A DNA stretch of 64,000 nucleotides from Clostridiaceae bacterium (GTDB lineage Bacteria; Bacillota; Clostridia; Acetivibrionales; DUMC01), in contig DUMC01000020.1 of the NCBI GenBank assembly GCA_012840075.1, positions 35,511 through 99,510 on the forward strand, read 5' to 3'. Of this stretch, positions 9,701-17,552 are shown one piece after another. The notes below the pieces were generated by a model. It did not search any database. It was not told where the DNA came from and worked only from the letters and a program-made list of their open reading frames with translations. The position numbers were made by a program, and so were the translations under genes. Within the stretch, counting starts at the first letter, position 1, and each line of letters opens with the position of its first letter.

Positions 9701-10787
9701 ACAAACTCAGGAAAAACCTGAGATTAGTGTGAATAATATAGCGATAAGCCTTGATGAAGCTTTGGATAATTGGAAGGAACCACTTGAAAAAATCTTTCCT
9801 ACAAAGGTAACAGTTGCTGATGCAGAAGCTGCAAGTGATGTTTTTGGTGCGAATGTAGGTTCTAAAGGTAAGAACTTTTCTCAAGATCTCGGTTTTGGTA
9901 AAGAAGACTTAAATGTTAAAATTGACAAAAATGCTGTTAATAAAGCTATAGCTAACAGAAAAAAAGTAAGCAAAGGAATAAAAATAGCAAGACCAAGAGT
10001 ATTTATACCTGTGTTCCCGGGAACAAACTGCGAGTATGATACCAAAAAGGCATTTGAAAGAGCAGGTGCAATTGTTGATATATTTCCAATACGCAATCTT
10101 ACTTCCAAGGATATAGAAGAATCCATAGAAATAATGGTTGATAAAATCAACAACTCACAGATAATCGTTATACCCGGTGGTTTCAGCGGAGGAGATGAAC
10201 CGGGCGGTTCAGGAAAGTTTATTGCAACAGCATTTAGGAATCCACAGATTAAAGATGCCGTTACCCGTTTCTTAAAGGAAAGGGACGGCCTCATGTTGGG
10301 AATATGCAATGGATTCCAGGCACTGGTAAAACTGGGATTAGTTCCTTACGGGGAAATAAGGGACATGGATGAAAACAGCCCGACTCTTACCTTTAACACA
10401 ATAGGCCGCCATGTATCCCGCATGGTTAATACGAAAGTAGTTTCAACACTTTCACCTTGGCTGTCCAATGTAAAAGTCGGTGATATACAGACAATCGCGA
10501 TTTCACACGGAGAAGGAAGATTTGTAGCATCCAAGGAAGACCTTGAATGGATGCAGAAAAACGGACAAATTGCAACTCAGTATGTTGACTTTGAAGGTAA
10601 CCCCACTTATGACATCAGATATAACCCGAACGGTTCAATCATGGCTGTTGAGGGAATAACCAGCCCCGACGGAAGAGTCTTCGGTAAAATGGGACACTCG
10701 GAAAGAATCGGCACAAACGTAGCCAAAAACGTCCCAGGAGAAAAAGACCAAAAACTTTTCGAAGCGGGAGTAAGCTATTTTGGATAG
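6738..10787 (+). CDS. purL: Phosphoribosylformylglycinamidine synthase, single-chain form
   Basis: Fourth step of purine synthesis: ATP-dependent conversion of FGAR and glutamine to FGAM in the cytoplasm. The protein is 1349 residues and carries all domains in one chain: N-terminal PurS-like region, linker, two AIRS-type ATP-binding halves (DTYWSDHCRHTTF near 218-230, KNETHNHPTEIEPFGGA near 354-370), and a C-terminal class I glutaminase. The glutaminase shows PGTNCEYDT, GGFSGGDEPGGSGKF, the nucleophile elbow GICNGFQ (Cys near 1190) and SHGEGRFV. A Lys/Asp/Asn-rich insert lies near 253-275. ATG with GAGAGG eight or nine bases upstream. No other pur gene adjoins, so it is not in a visible pur operon. 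Confidence 0.97.
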   Translation: MQSRVRRIFVEKKKGFDIEGQGLYNDLKYNLGIKGLTNVRIVNRYDLEGVSDEEYDLSRNTIFAELPVDIAYDEVYPLKEGERVFAIEYLPGQYDQRADFASQCIQMLTRGERPICRTAKLIVLEGEISDEEFERIKNYCINPIETREASLEKPLTLETELVAPEDIKTVDGFISMSDDELKTLLEEMGLAMSFEDLIVCRDYFRNTEKRDPTITEIRMIDTYWSDHCRHTTFLTEIDEIKIGDSDYDYLQICSVKDNADELNQDKNNELNEISLAQPIREALEAYLKSRKFIYEDAGKEKPVSLMDIGTIVAKELKKKKILDNLDESDEINACSIVVKADVNGREEEWLVMFKNETHNHPTEIEPFGGAATCLGGAIRDPLSGRSYVYQAMRITGSGDPRTPIENTLPGKLPQRKITTGAAAGYSSYGNQVGVATGQVVEIYDEDYVAKRMELGAVIGAAPKNNVIREKPAPDDVVILLGGRTGRDGIGGATGSSKEHSEESLISCGAEVQKGNPPTERSIQRLFRNPDVSTMIKKCNDFGAGGVTVAIGELADGLDINLDAIPKKYEGLDGTELALSESQERMAVVVSPENIKKFIAAANEENLEATPVAVVTESPELKLRWRGKVIARLKREFLNSSGAKRRSSAYITLPDPDKNFFKNYYCEILKQDDKQKTNITKSASYTADDAIKSAWLNNLRRLNVCSQKGLVEMFDSTIGAGTVLLPFGGKYQLTPSEGMVAKLPVLDGDTSTGTIMTFGYNPKLAKWSPFHGAVYAIIEAVTKVVAIGGDYKSIRLSLQEYFERLGKDPKRWGKPVAALLGAYYAQKKLELAAIGGKDSMSGTFSYKNEKGETIELNVPPTVVAFAVSPVNVNYVVSSEFKEPGSTVVMLPLNRDENEMPDFEQLKDNYIRVHELIKSGKILASFTVKTGGIAEAISKMCFGNMLGFVFNKPLTIEELLRPDYGTIILEIPGCEKPEELFNDLKYVVLGQTQEKPEISVNNIAISLDEALDNWKEPLEKIFPTKVTVADAEAASDVFGANVGSKGKNFSQDLGFGKEDLNVKIDKNAVNKAIANRKKVSKGIKIARPRVFIPVFPGTNCEYDTKKAFERAGAIVDIFPIRNLTSKDIEESIEIMVDKINNSQIIVIPGGFSGGDEPGGSGKFIATAFRNPQIKDAVTRFLKERDGLMLGICNGFQALVKLGLVPYGEIRDMDENSPTLTFNTIGRHVSRMVNTKVVSTLSPWLSNVKVGDIQTIAISHGEGRFVASKEDLEWMQKNGQIATQYVDFEGNPTYDIRYNPNGSIMAVEGITSPDGRVFGKMGHSERIGTNVAKNVPGEKDQKLFEAGVSYFG

Positions 10788-10795
10788 ACATAGAC

Positions 10796-10860
10796 AGGGG
10801 GACGGTTCTTGTTGAGACAGAGGGACGGTTCTTGTGAGACAGAGGGACGGTTCTTGTGTC
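10796..10860. repeat. Three tandem GGGACGGTTCTTGT copies
   Basis: AGGGACGGTTCTTGT words occur at about 10797-10812, 10821-10835 and 10843-10857; the last two are separated by the same GAGACAG spacer. The unit is about 21-25 bp. It starts nine bases after the purL stop and does not form a strong terminator. Similar words occur in inverted form near 3400 and 3488. Confidence 0.8.
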
Positions 10861-10973
10861 TAACATCAAAACTAACATTAAAGCACAAGGCCGTCTCTCA
10901 TACTTACCGTGTCCTCTCTCTCGTTTACCACCTTTAGCCTTGCACTTAGCTAAGAGAAAGAAGGTATGTTTTC

Positions 10974-12596
10974 ATGCTTGATTACCTAATTAAAAATGCA
11001 AAAATAGTTGATGGCACAGGAAACGCACCATACATTGGTCATGTTGGGATAAAAGATGATGTTATTAGCTTTATAACGGACAGAGAAGAGGAAAATTCTT
11101 CCTACCCAGCTGCTTGTACTGTTATAGATGCCAGAGGTAAGTACCTTACTCCAGGGTTTATTGATATTCACAGGCATTGTGACTTGAAAGTCCTAGAGCC
11201 TGACTTTGGAATTCTTGAGCTAAAGCAGGGAATAACAACAACTATAGGTGGAAATTGCGGTATATCTGCTGCACCTTCTTCCAAAAAACATTTTCAAGAA
11301 TTGAATAATTATGTGGAACCTTTGCTAGGAAGAAACAAAAGCAATTATATATTTGAAACTTACGGTCAATACATTTCTAAGATCAAGAACGTAAAAAAGA
11401 ATAGCCTTAAGCTTAATTATGGAGGGCTTGTCGGAAACGGGACCGTAAGAATTGCTGTTAAAGGTTTTGACCACACACCTTTAAGACCGGATGAAATGAA
11501 TAGAGTTAAGGTATATGTAGAAGAAGCTCTTTCGTCCGGTGCAAAGGGTCTTTCAATGGGGCTTATGTATGCTCCCGAAAACTATTATACATTTGATGAG
11601 CTTGTCCAAATAGCTGAAGTTTTACATAAATATAATGGATTACTTACGGTACATTTAAGGGGAGAAGGAAGAAGTCTGGTATCATCAATACACGAGGTTA
11701 TAAAACTTGCAGAAAAAGCAGAAATACCGCTTCATATAAGCCATTTTAAAGCAGCCGGGAGATCAAATTGGAAAGAACAATTAACCCGAGCGATAGATAT
11801 TATCAATGAATACAGAGCAAAAGGAATGGATATTACATGCGATGTTTACCCCTATAATGCAGGATCAACGTCATTATATACATTGTTACCGCCGTCACTT
11901 CTCGCCGGAGGAATGGAAGCGATGGTAGCCCAACTAAAAGAAAAATCGGTACGCCAAAAGCTGAGAAGGGATTTGGCGACGGAGCACGCTAAGTGGGACA
12001 ATCTTTTGTATAAATTAGGCTGGGAGAATGTTGTAATCAGCTCAGTCAACAAGGAAGAAAACAGGGGATTCACAGGCAAAAATATAAAGGAGATTTCGGA
12101 AATGACACACAAGGATGAAATTGACTGCATATGCGATTTATTGGTCTCAGAAGCAGGAAAAGTCGGAATGGTGATATTTCACATGTCGGAGGAAGATGTT
12201 CAAACCGTTCTTCAATTGGATTACTCTATGATAATTTCGGATTCCCTTTATCCTGATACAGGCTTGCCCCATCCGAGGCTCTACGGAACTTTCCCGAGAG
12301 TATTAGAAAAATATATTAAAGAAAAAAAGATGCTTCCTATAGAAAAAGCAGTAAAAAAGATGACATTTATGCCTGCACAACGTATGAGCATAGAGGACAG
12401 AGGATTAATCAAGGTGGGATATAAGGCTGACCTATTGTTGTTTGAACTGGAGAAAATAAGGGAAACAAGTACATATATAAATCCTATAAACTTTGGAGAA
12501 GGGTTTGATCATGTATTTGTAAACGGCAAAATAGCAGTGAAAAACAATGAAGTAACCGGCGTTGGTTTTGGCAAGGTTTTGATGGGAGATGATTAG
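10974..12596 (+). CDS. N-acyl-D-amino-acid deacylase (D-aminoacylase) family amidohydrolase
   Basis: A 540-residue zinc amidohydrolase expected to remove acyl groups from N-acyl-D-amino acids. Visible are the beta-strand start LIKNAKIVDGTG, the first metal motif PGFIDIHRHCD (His66 and His68; the usual H-x-H has Arg in between), the family's bridging Cys in GGNCGIS (Cys95), HISHFKAAG, and a C-terminal composite-domain segment (GYKADLLLF). Length is normal for the family. ATG start with GAAGG upstream. The RidA-type gene 145 bp downstream fits a D-amino-acid or peptide salvage role, since RidA clears reactive enamines; that link is inference. Confidence 0.88.
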   Translation: MLDYLIKNAKIVDGTGNAPYIGHVGIKDDVISFITDREEENSSYPAACTVIDARGKYLTPGFIDIHRHCDLKVLEPDFGILELKQGITTTIGGNCGISAAPSSKKHFQELNNYVEPLLGRNKSNYIFETYGQYISKIKNVKKNSLKLNYGGLVGNGTVRIAVKGFDHTPLRPDEMNRVKVYVEEALSSGAKGLSMGLMYAPENYYTFDELVQIAEVLHKYNGLLTVHLRGEGRSLVSSIHEVIKLAEKAEIPLHISHFKAAGRSNWKEQLTRAIDIINEYRAKGMDITCDVYPYNAGSTSLYTLLPPSLLAGGMEAMVAQLKEKSVRQKLRRDLATEHAKWDNLLYKLGWENVVISSVNKEENRGFTGKNIKEISEMTHKDEIDCICDLLVSEAGKVGMVIFHMSEEDVQTVLQLDYSMIISDSLYPDTGLPHPRLYGTFPRVLEKYIKEKKMLPIEKAVKKMTFMPAQRMSIEDRGLIKVGYKADLLLFELEKIRETSTYINPINFGEGFDHVFVNGKIAVKNNEVTGVGFGKVLMGDD

Positions 12597-12640
12597 GTCA
12601 GGCTTTGAGTGTTGAAAGTAATGGTATCAAACTTGACCCC
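12595..12640. repeat. Short inverted intergenic repeat (GGTCAGGCTTTGA / TCAAACTTGACCCC)
   Basis: Arms AGGTCAGGCTTTGAG (from 12595) and TCAAACTTGACCCC (to 12640) are imperfect inverted copies around a short spacer. It resembles the interspersed palindromic repeats of many bacteria. It may also slow transcription past the deacylase gene, but there is no T tract. Confidence 0.5.
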
Positions 12641-12740
12641 ATAAATTTCAACAAAAAAGCAAATAATTAAAGCATGAGTCTATAAATTTAAATTCATATA
12701 AATTCAATCAAACATTAAAAGAAAGGGATGTGAAGATTAC

Positions 12741-13205
12741 ATGTGCGTATATGAAAGATTAAAGGAATTAGGAATTACTCTTCCAAAAGCACCTACCCCA
12801 ATGGGCGTATATTATCCGGCTAAAGAATTTGGGGAAAAGTTTATTTATATATCCGGACAAGGGCCGAATGTAGACGGAAAGCCAATCTTTACAGGAAAAT
12901 TGGGGAAGGAATTAACTTTAGAGCAAGGGCAGAAAGCTGCCTATATTTGCATGCTGAATATATTGGGAGTTCTCCATGAAAAGATAGGAGATCTAAACAA
13001 GGTTAAAAGTGCAGTTAAAGTTTTAGGATTTGTTGCATGTTCAAATGATTTTTATGATCATCCGAAGGTAATAAATGCAGGTTCGCAGCTTCTTGTGGAT
13101 GTATTCGGCGAAGAGATAGGAAAAGCTGCAAGATCTGCAATTGGCACAAATGCACTGCCAGGCAATATTCCTGTTGAGATAGAAGCACTATTTGAGTTAA
13201 AATAG
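12741..13205 (+). CDS. RidA/YjgF-family protein (long form)
   Basis: A 154-residue member of the RidA superfamily, longer than archetypal RidA (~125 aa) and matching the clostridial long subtype. The pattern YPAKEFGEKFIYISGQGPNVDGK, the central helix region and the C-terminal GNIPVEIEALFELK give the trimeric chorismate-mutase-like fold; the family Arg that binds enamine acids may be in AARSAIGT. RidA proteins hydrolyse reactive imines and enamines made by PLP enzymes. It follows the D-aminoacylase gene on the same strand. ATG with a purine-rich AAAGAAAGGG upstream. Confidence 0.88.
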   Translation: MCVYERLKELGITLPKAPTPMGVYYPAKEFGEKFIYISGQGPNVDGKPIFTGKLGKELTLEQGQKAAYICMLNILGVLHEKIGDLNKVKSAVKVLGFVACSNDFYDHPKVINAGSQLLVDVFGEEIGKAARSAIGTNALPGNIPVEIEALFELK

Positions 13206-13286
13206 AATTGTATTAAAATAAAATAGATAACGAGGTTTGCTGTTACTATGGATTGTATCCGAAAAAAGCTGGCGGAGTATATATAA

Positions 13287-14480
13287 GTGAACAATATAGA
13301 ATATGCTAAACATGAAGAATCAAAAGTTGAATTACATTCAATACAACAACTTATATTGAAAATTGTTATAGTATTTGAATGTTTGGCATTGTGTTTTATT
13401 GTTGCTGCCTTAATATATATTTTACTACCAGGGAAGGAGCTTCCTGCTAGCAGTCAAGAATTTAGTGCTGAAGAATACATCTACCCGGAAGTGATAGAGC
13501 AGGGTCCAAAATTTAATGAAGAGCAGGTAGAAAACCGGTTGAGGAAAGAAGAAACACAAGCAAGTAGTACGGTAAAGCAGGAGAAGGAAAATGACAAGCC
13601 ATTTAAGGAAACGGAAGAAGATAAGCAAGGAATTGGGGAGCAAAAGGTAGCAGGAGCTTTTTATCCTGGAAACGATTCAGGAACAGATACAGATTTCGAT
13701 TCTAAATCAAGTATTACTTCTAAAGGAAATAATAAGTCTTCTGAAACAGGTGACGAACCTGGACTGGATTCGGATGAACCTGGATTGGATTCAGATTATG
13801 AACCAAAATCAAATGCCGGATCAAAATCAGATATTAATCTTGAGTCAAAATCAGATATTGATCTTGATCTTGATAAACCGATGATTGCATTAACTTTTGA
13901 CGATGGACCTCATAAGGCAGTTACAAATCGGATTCTTGACATATTGGAACAACACAATGCGAAGGCTACCTTTTTTGTGTTAGGTCTGCAAGTTGAGACC
14001 CATGCAGAGACCTTGCAAAGGATACATTCCCTAGGGTGTCAGATAGGAAATCATTCATACAATCACAAATATTTACATTCTCTTTCGTCTGAAGAAATAC
14101 TTAAGGAGATAGAAGATACTAATAGTCTCATAAGAGAAATAATAGGTATAGAAGCAAGCATTGTGCGACCTCCTTACGGAGCACCAAATGATTACCTGAA
14201 GGAAGTAATTCCTCATCCGTTAGTGCTGTGGTCAGTTGATCCTAAAGACTGGAACAACTTTGATAAGGAGGCAATTATAAATGAGGTTTTAGGTAAAGTA
14301 AAAGACGGTGATATCGTAATTTTGCATGATACCTATCCTACAACTGCTGACGCATGCGAAATAATAATTCCAAAACTCATAGAAGAAGGATACCAGTTAG
14401 TAACAGTGGAGGAACTGATGAGAGCCAGGAACATCACCATGATGCCCGGTAATGCTTATTATAACGCACGGAGAAAATAA
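13287..14480 (+). CDS. Membrane-anchored polysaccharide deacetylase (NodB domain)
   Basis: A 397-residue extracellular de-N-acetylase likely acting on peptidoglycan or another N-acetylated cell-wall glycan. Residues ~22-48 form one membrane span; ~50-195 is a low-complexity, acidic Ser/Asp/Lys linker with repeats (EPGLDSDEPGLDSD; SKSDINLESKSDIDL). The NodB domain (about 197-385) has motif 1 TFDDGPH, motif 2 NHSYNHKYL, motif 3 RPPYGA, then SVDPKDWNN and the ILHDT motif, so all metal and catalytic residues are present. The GTG start has a GGCGGAG ribosome site about nine bases upstream. The L,D-transpeptidase gene downstream suggests a small cell-wall locus. Confidence 0.93.
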   Translation: MNNIEYAKHEESKVELHSIQQLILKIVIVFECLALCFIVAALIYILLPGKELPASSQEFSAEEYIYPEVIEQGPKFNEEQVENRLRKEETQASSTVKQEKENDKPFKETEEDKQGIGEQKVAGAFYPGNDSGTDTDFDSKSSITSKGNNKSSETGDEPGLDSDEPGLDSDYEPKSNAGSKSDINLESKSDIDLDLDKPMIALTFDDGPHKAVTNRILDILEQHNAKATFFVLGLQVETHAETLQRIHSLGCQIGNHSYNHKYLHSLSSEEILKEIEDTNSLIREIIGIEASIVRPPYGAPNDYLKEVIPHPLVLWSVDPKDWNNFDKEAIINEVLGKVKDGDIVILHDTYPTTADACEIIIPKLIEEGYQLVTVEELMRARNITMMPGNAYYNARRK

Positions 14481-14626
14481 GTAAGATAACAATATGAGGT
14501 AAGTAAGTTAACAATATAAGTGAGTAATTAACAATATAATTATAATTGAGTATCCTAGTATCCTATATTCGACGGCCTATAATATAACTTAGTATCCAAC
14601 ATAAATGACTTCTTCTATATTTATTC

Positions 14627-14663
14627 ACACCTTCATATATTTTTTATAAGAATATAGAGGTGT
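14627..14663 (+). promoter_or_regulatory. Hairpin that sequesters the ribosome-binding site of the L,D-transpeptidase gene
   Basis: The 12-nt arm ACACCTTCATAT (14627-14638) pairs with ATATAGAGGTGT (14652-14663), with one wobble and one mismatch, around a 13-nt AT-rich loop. The 3' arm contains the Shine-Dalgarno GAGGTG for the TTG start at 14670, so folding would block translation. Temperature or protein control is possible but unproven. Confidence 0.6.
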
Positions 14664-14669
14664 TTTATT

Positions 14670-15383
14670 TTGGTAAAAAGAAAGGTAATAGTAACCTCAT
14701 TATTTGTATTGTTCTTGTTGTGCATTAATCAAATAATAATAGATTACAGAGAAGAAGCTAAGCGTGAAGCTGTCCTGGTTGATCAGATCAGTGCCGTAAG
14801 AAAGCCTGAATATGTAATTTTCATTGAGATAGAGGATAAAACTCTCTATCTTCTGGAAGATGGAGTATGTATAAAAAAGTATCCCGTTGCTACCGGGAAG
14901 TCAGACACACCTTCACCCATCGGTCATTGGAAGATAATTTCTAAAGATACCTGGGGAGAAGGATTCGGAGGCAGATGGATGGGGCTTAACGTGCCCTGGG
15001 GAACTTATGGAATACATGGAACCACAAGACCGGAATCCATTGGCCACGCAGCAAGCCAAGGTTGCATTAGAATGTTTAATGATGATATAAGAGAACTTTA
15101 CAATATAGTACCTCACGGAACAAGAGTTATAATCGTAAACGGACCTTTCGGTCCGTTTGGCACAGGTTTCAAACCTTTGGAACCCGGCGACAGAGGCGCA
15201 GATGTAATGGAAATACAAAAAAGGCTCAAAGCCCTTGGCTATTTTAAAGGCTGGGTTTCAGGCATATATAATGAAGATTTGAAATACGCAGTCCATCAAT
15301 TCCAAAAGGATAATGGACTGCCTGTAAGCAATACAATCACCAGGAAGTGCTGGGAGAAAATGGGGTTCAGGGAGTTCGAATAA
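14670..15383 (+). CDS. L,D-transpeptidase (YkuD) with C-terminal peptidoglycan-binding domain
   Basis: A 237-residue secreted or membrane-tethered enzyme that makes 3-3 cross-links in peptidoglycan or attaches proteins to it. Residues ~4-24 form a signal anchor; the YkuD domain spans about 48-158 with YGIHGTT (His116) and the catalytic SQGCIRM (Cys132). A PG_binding_1 domain (about 174-234) has the usual PGDRGADVMEIQKRLKALGY pattern. The TTG start at 14670 is supported by GAGGTG seven bases upstream; that site lies inside the hairpin at 14627-14663. It lies on the same strand as the deacetylase gene but 190 bp after it. Confidence 0.92.
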   Translation: MVKRKVIVTSLFVLFLLCINQIIIDYREEAKREAVLVDQISAVRKPEYVIFIEIEDKTLYLLEDGVCIKKYPVATGKSDTPSPIGHWKIISKDTWGEGFGGRWMGLNVPWGTYGIHGTTRPESIGHAASQGCIRMFNDDIRELYNIVPHGTRVIIVNGPFGPFGTGFKPLEPGDRGADVMEIQKRLKALGYFKGWVSGIYNEDLKYAVHQFQKDNGLPVSNTITRKCWEKMGFREFE

Positions 15384-15473
15384 AAATATTGACATTAATG
15401 GATTTCGGCTTATGCTTTTCTACATATACTTTCTACATATACTTGGACATGCTGAGGAAAAAGGAGGAAGATC

Positions 15474-16460
15474 ATGAAAATAAAAGTAGTTCGCAAGGAA
15501 CATATCTTTGAACCAGGAAAGTATTTCATGCAGTGCCATGCATCCACACTAATAAGATTTAAAAACAGGGATATACTTTCAGCATGGTTTGGTGGAACAC
15601 ACGAAGGTCATAAAGATGTGGCAATTTGGTGTTCAATGAGAAAAGAAGGCAAATGGGGCGAACCGGTTAAAGTAGCTGATGAAGAAGGAGTACCATGCTG
15701 GAATCCTGTTTTATTCAAAGATGAAAAAGACAAAGTTTATTTATTCTATAAGGTAGGACCGAATCCCAGGACCTGGTATACAAAACTGATTGTATCCGAA
15801 GATATGGGTAATTCTTGGTCATCACCCAAGGAATTAGTAGACGGCGACATTGGTGGAAGAGGTCCTGTTAAAAACAAGATAATAACGCTTTCAAACGGAA
15901 CATGGCTTGCACCTGCTTCTATAGAAACTGATACCTCTTGGGACGCTTTTGTTGATATTTCAAAAGACCATGGAAGAACATGGATAAAAAGCTCGATGGT
16001 GCCCTTAAATCATGACAACCTCCAAGGAAAGGGAGTAATCCAACCAACCCTTTGGGAATCTAAACCCGGAAAAGTACATATGTTATTAAGAAGCACTGAA
16101 GGATTCATATACAGAAGCGATTCAAATGATTATGGTTCGACATGGTGTGAAGCATATCCAACCAACCTCCCGAATAACAATAGTGGTATTGACCTCGTTA
16201 AAATGAAAGACGACAGATTAGTTTTGGTGTATAATCCGGTAAGCGGAAATTGGGCAGTAAGGACACCTATTGCATGCAGTATTTCATCAGATAATGGCAG
16301 CACCTGGAGTGAAAATTTTATACTTGACCATAATGAAAATCCAATTGACAGAACAGACGGCGAATTTTCCTATCCTGCAGTAATTGCCGAGGGAAATCAT
16401 ATTTATATAACATACACCTGGAAGAGACAAACTATAGCTTACTGGGAACTGGAAGTATAA
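15474..16460 (+). CDS. Sialidase-like BNR-repeat protein
   Basis: A 328-residue six-bladed beta-propeller of the sialidase superfamily (BNR_2 type). Asp-box repeats are visible as SEDMGNSW, SKDHGRTW, SNDYGSTW and SSDNGSTW. The N-terminal region (FMQCHASTLIRF, LSAWFGGTHEGHKD) is typical of the cytoplasmic clostridial members annotated as exo-sialidase. There is no signal peptide, so any glycan substrate would be acted on inside the cell or the function may not be sialidase at all. ATG with AAAGGAGGAAG just upstream. Its closeness to a LacI regulator and L-fucose isomerase suggests glycan breakdown, but the gene is separated from them by another ORF. Confidence 0.8.
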   Translation: MKIKVVRKEHIFEPGKYFMQCHASTLIRFKNRDILSAWFGGTHEGHKDVAIWCSMRKEGKWGEPVKVADEEGVPCWNPVLFKDEKDKVYLFYKVGPNPRTWYTKLIVSEDMGNSWSSPKELVDGDIGGRGPVKNKIITLSNGTWLAPASIETDTSWDAFVDISKDHGRTWIKSSMVPLNHDNLQGKGVIQPTLWESKPGKVHMLLRSTEGFIYRSDSNDYGSTWCEAYPTNLPNNNSGIDLVKMKDDRLVLVYNPVSGNWAVRTPIACSISSDNGSTWSENFILDHNENPIDRTDGEFSYPAVIAEGNHIYITYTWKRQTIAYWELEV

Positions 16461-16667
16461 AATGTGTATAAATGTATATAAAATGTTAAATGTATATAAA
16501 ATATGTATAAAATGCGGACAGGCATGTATTTACTTATCATGTAGATTAAGCGGAGTTTTTAAAACTATATTATTATTTTTTTTATAATAAGAGAATAACT
16601 CTTTGGTTAAAATATAATAAGCTACATACTTTTTCAAAAACTAGCTTTAAACAAAGGAGTGAAATCG

Positions 16668-17315
16668 GTGAACTTTTTGGACAATATCAGCAAAAATATT
16701 AGTAAAAGAGTAACCGAAGTTGCACAGGTTGCAGCTAAAAAATCAAGTGAAGTGGTGGAAATTACTAAGCTCAATATGAGCATTAATGCCGAAGAAGACA
16801 AAATACAAAAACTTTACGAGGAAATAGGAAAAATAATATATGATTGTTTTAAGTCACAGGAAGATGTTCCTGAAGAAATAAAAGAGTTTTGTGCAGAGAT
16901 TCAGGAAAGTGAAAACAATATAAAAAAATATAAGAAAAGAATTTTAGAATTGAAAAGCTTAAAATTATGTCCTAACTGTGGCGCAGAATTGGAAGGTGAT
17001 GAAAACTTTTGTCCCCAGTGCGGGGCGAGACAGAAAAAATCAAATGCAAAAGATTCAAACACAAAAGATTCAGATTCAAAAGACTTGAATTCTAAAGATT
17101 CGAATGAGAAAAATTCAAATGGGAAAAATGAAAAGAGTAGCATGGAAGATAAAAAGGCTGATAAATACAGAAAGATTGAGTATGATTTTCCTGACGACGA
17201 GGATGAAACCAGCGGTCTTTCAATTGATATGACGAAAAGTAGTAAATACACAAACGAAGAAGAGGAAGACAATAGCTCTTCAGATGATGACCAAGATTTA
17301 AGTACTTACAATTAA
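16668..17315 (+). CDS. Zinc-ribbon protein with helical N-terminus and acidic tail
   Basis: About 215 residues. The N-terminal half is long amphipathic helix (probable coiled coil); a double C-x-x-C zinc ribbon (CPNCGAELEG and CPQCGARQKK) lies near residues 105-130. A low-complexity tail rich in Lys-Asp-Ser repeats (KDSNTKDSDSKDLNSKDS) ends in an acidic Asp/Glu/Ser stretch. No membrane segment is seen. The frame opens at GTG 16659, but the AAAGGAG ribosome site overlaps it, so GTG 16668 is the more likely start. Function unknown; zinc-ribbon-plus-helix proteins of this kind are common in clostridia, and a scaffold or regulatory role is only a guess. Confidence 0.78.
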   Translation: MNFLDNISKNISKRVTEVAQVAAKKSSEVVEITKLNMSINAEEDKIQKLYEEIGKIIYDCFKSQEDVPEEIKEFCAEIQESENNIKKYKKRILELKSLKLCPNCGAELEGDENFCPQCGARQKKSNAKDSNTKDSDSKDLNSKDSNEKNSNGKNEKSSMEDKKADKYRKIEYDFPDDEDETSGLSIDMTKSSKYTNEEEEDNSSSDDDQDLSTYN

Positions 17316-17369
17316 ATACCTCACTACTAAAATACGTCGTAATCGCAATACTCAATCTAATATGAATTC

Positions 17370-17405
17370 AGTAGGGGCTTACAATACCCCACTTATATTT
17401 TTTTG
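17370..17405 (+). terminator. Terminator after the zinc-ribbon gene
   Basis: AGTAGGGG pairs with CCCCACTT around a nine-base loop, then a short AT stretch and a T tract. It lies between the zinc-ribbon gene and the LacI-type gene. Confidence 0.7.
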
Positions 17406-17552
17406 CCTGAATTTTCTTACTTATTTTTTGCCCAAGCTCATCTACTTGCTTCTAAATTGTAAAATTTATCAAACCCTATTGAAGAAACTTGAAAATAAAG
17501 TTAAAATTACAATTGTATAATATGTAATCGTATGCAGAGGAGATTTTGACCG

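Noticed and set aside
16901..17272. 123-codon minus-strand ORF opposite the zinc-ribbon gene
   Set aside because: Ser/Phe-rich mirror of the Lys/Asp repeats on the plus strand.
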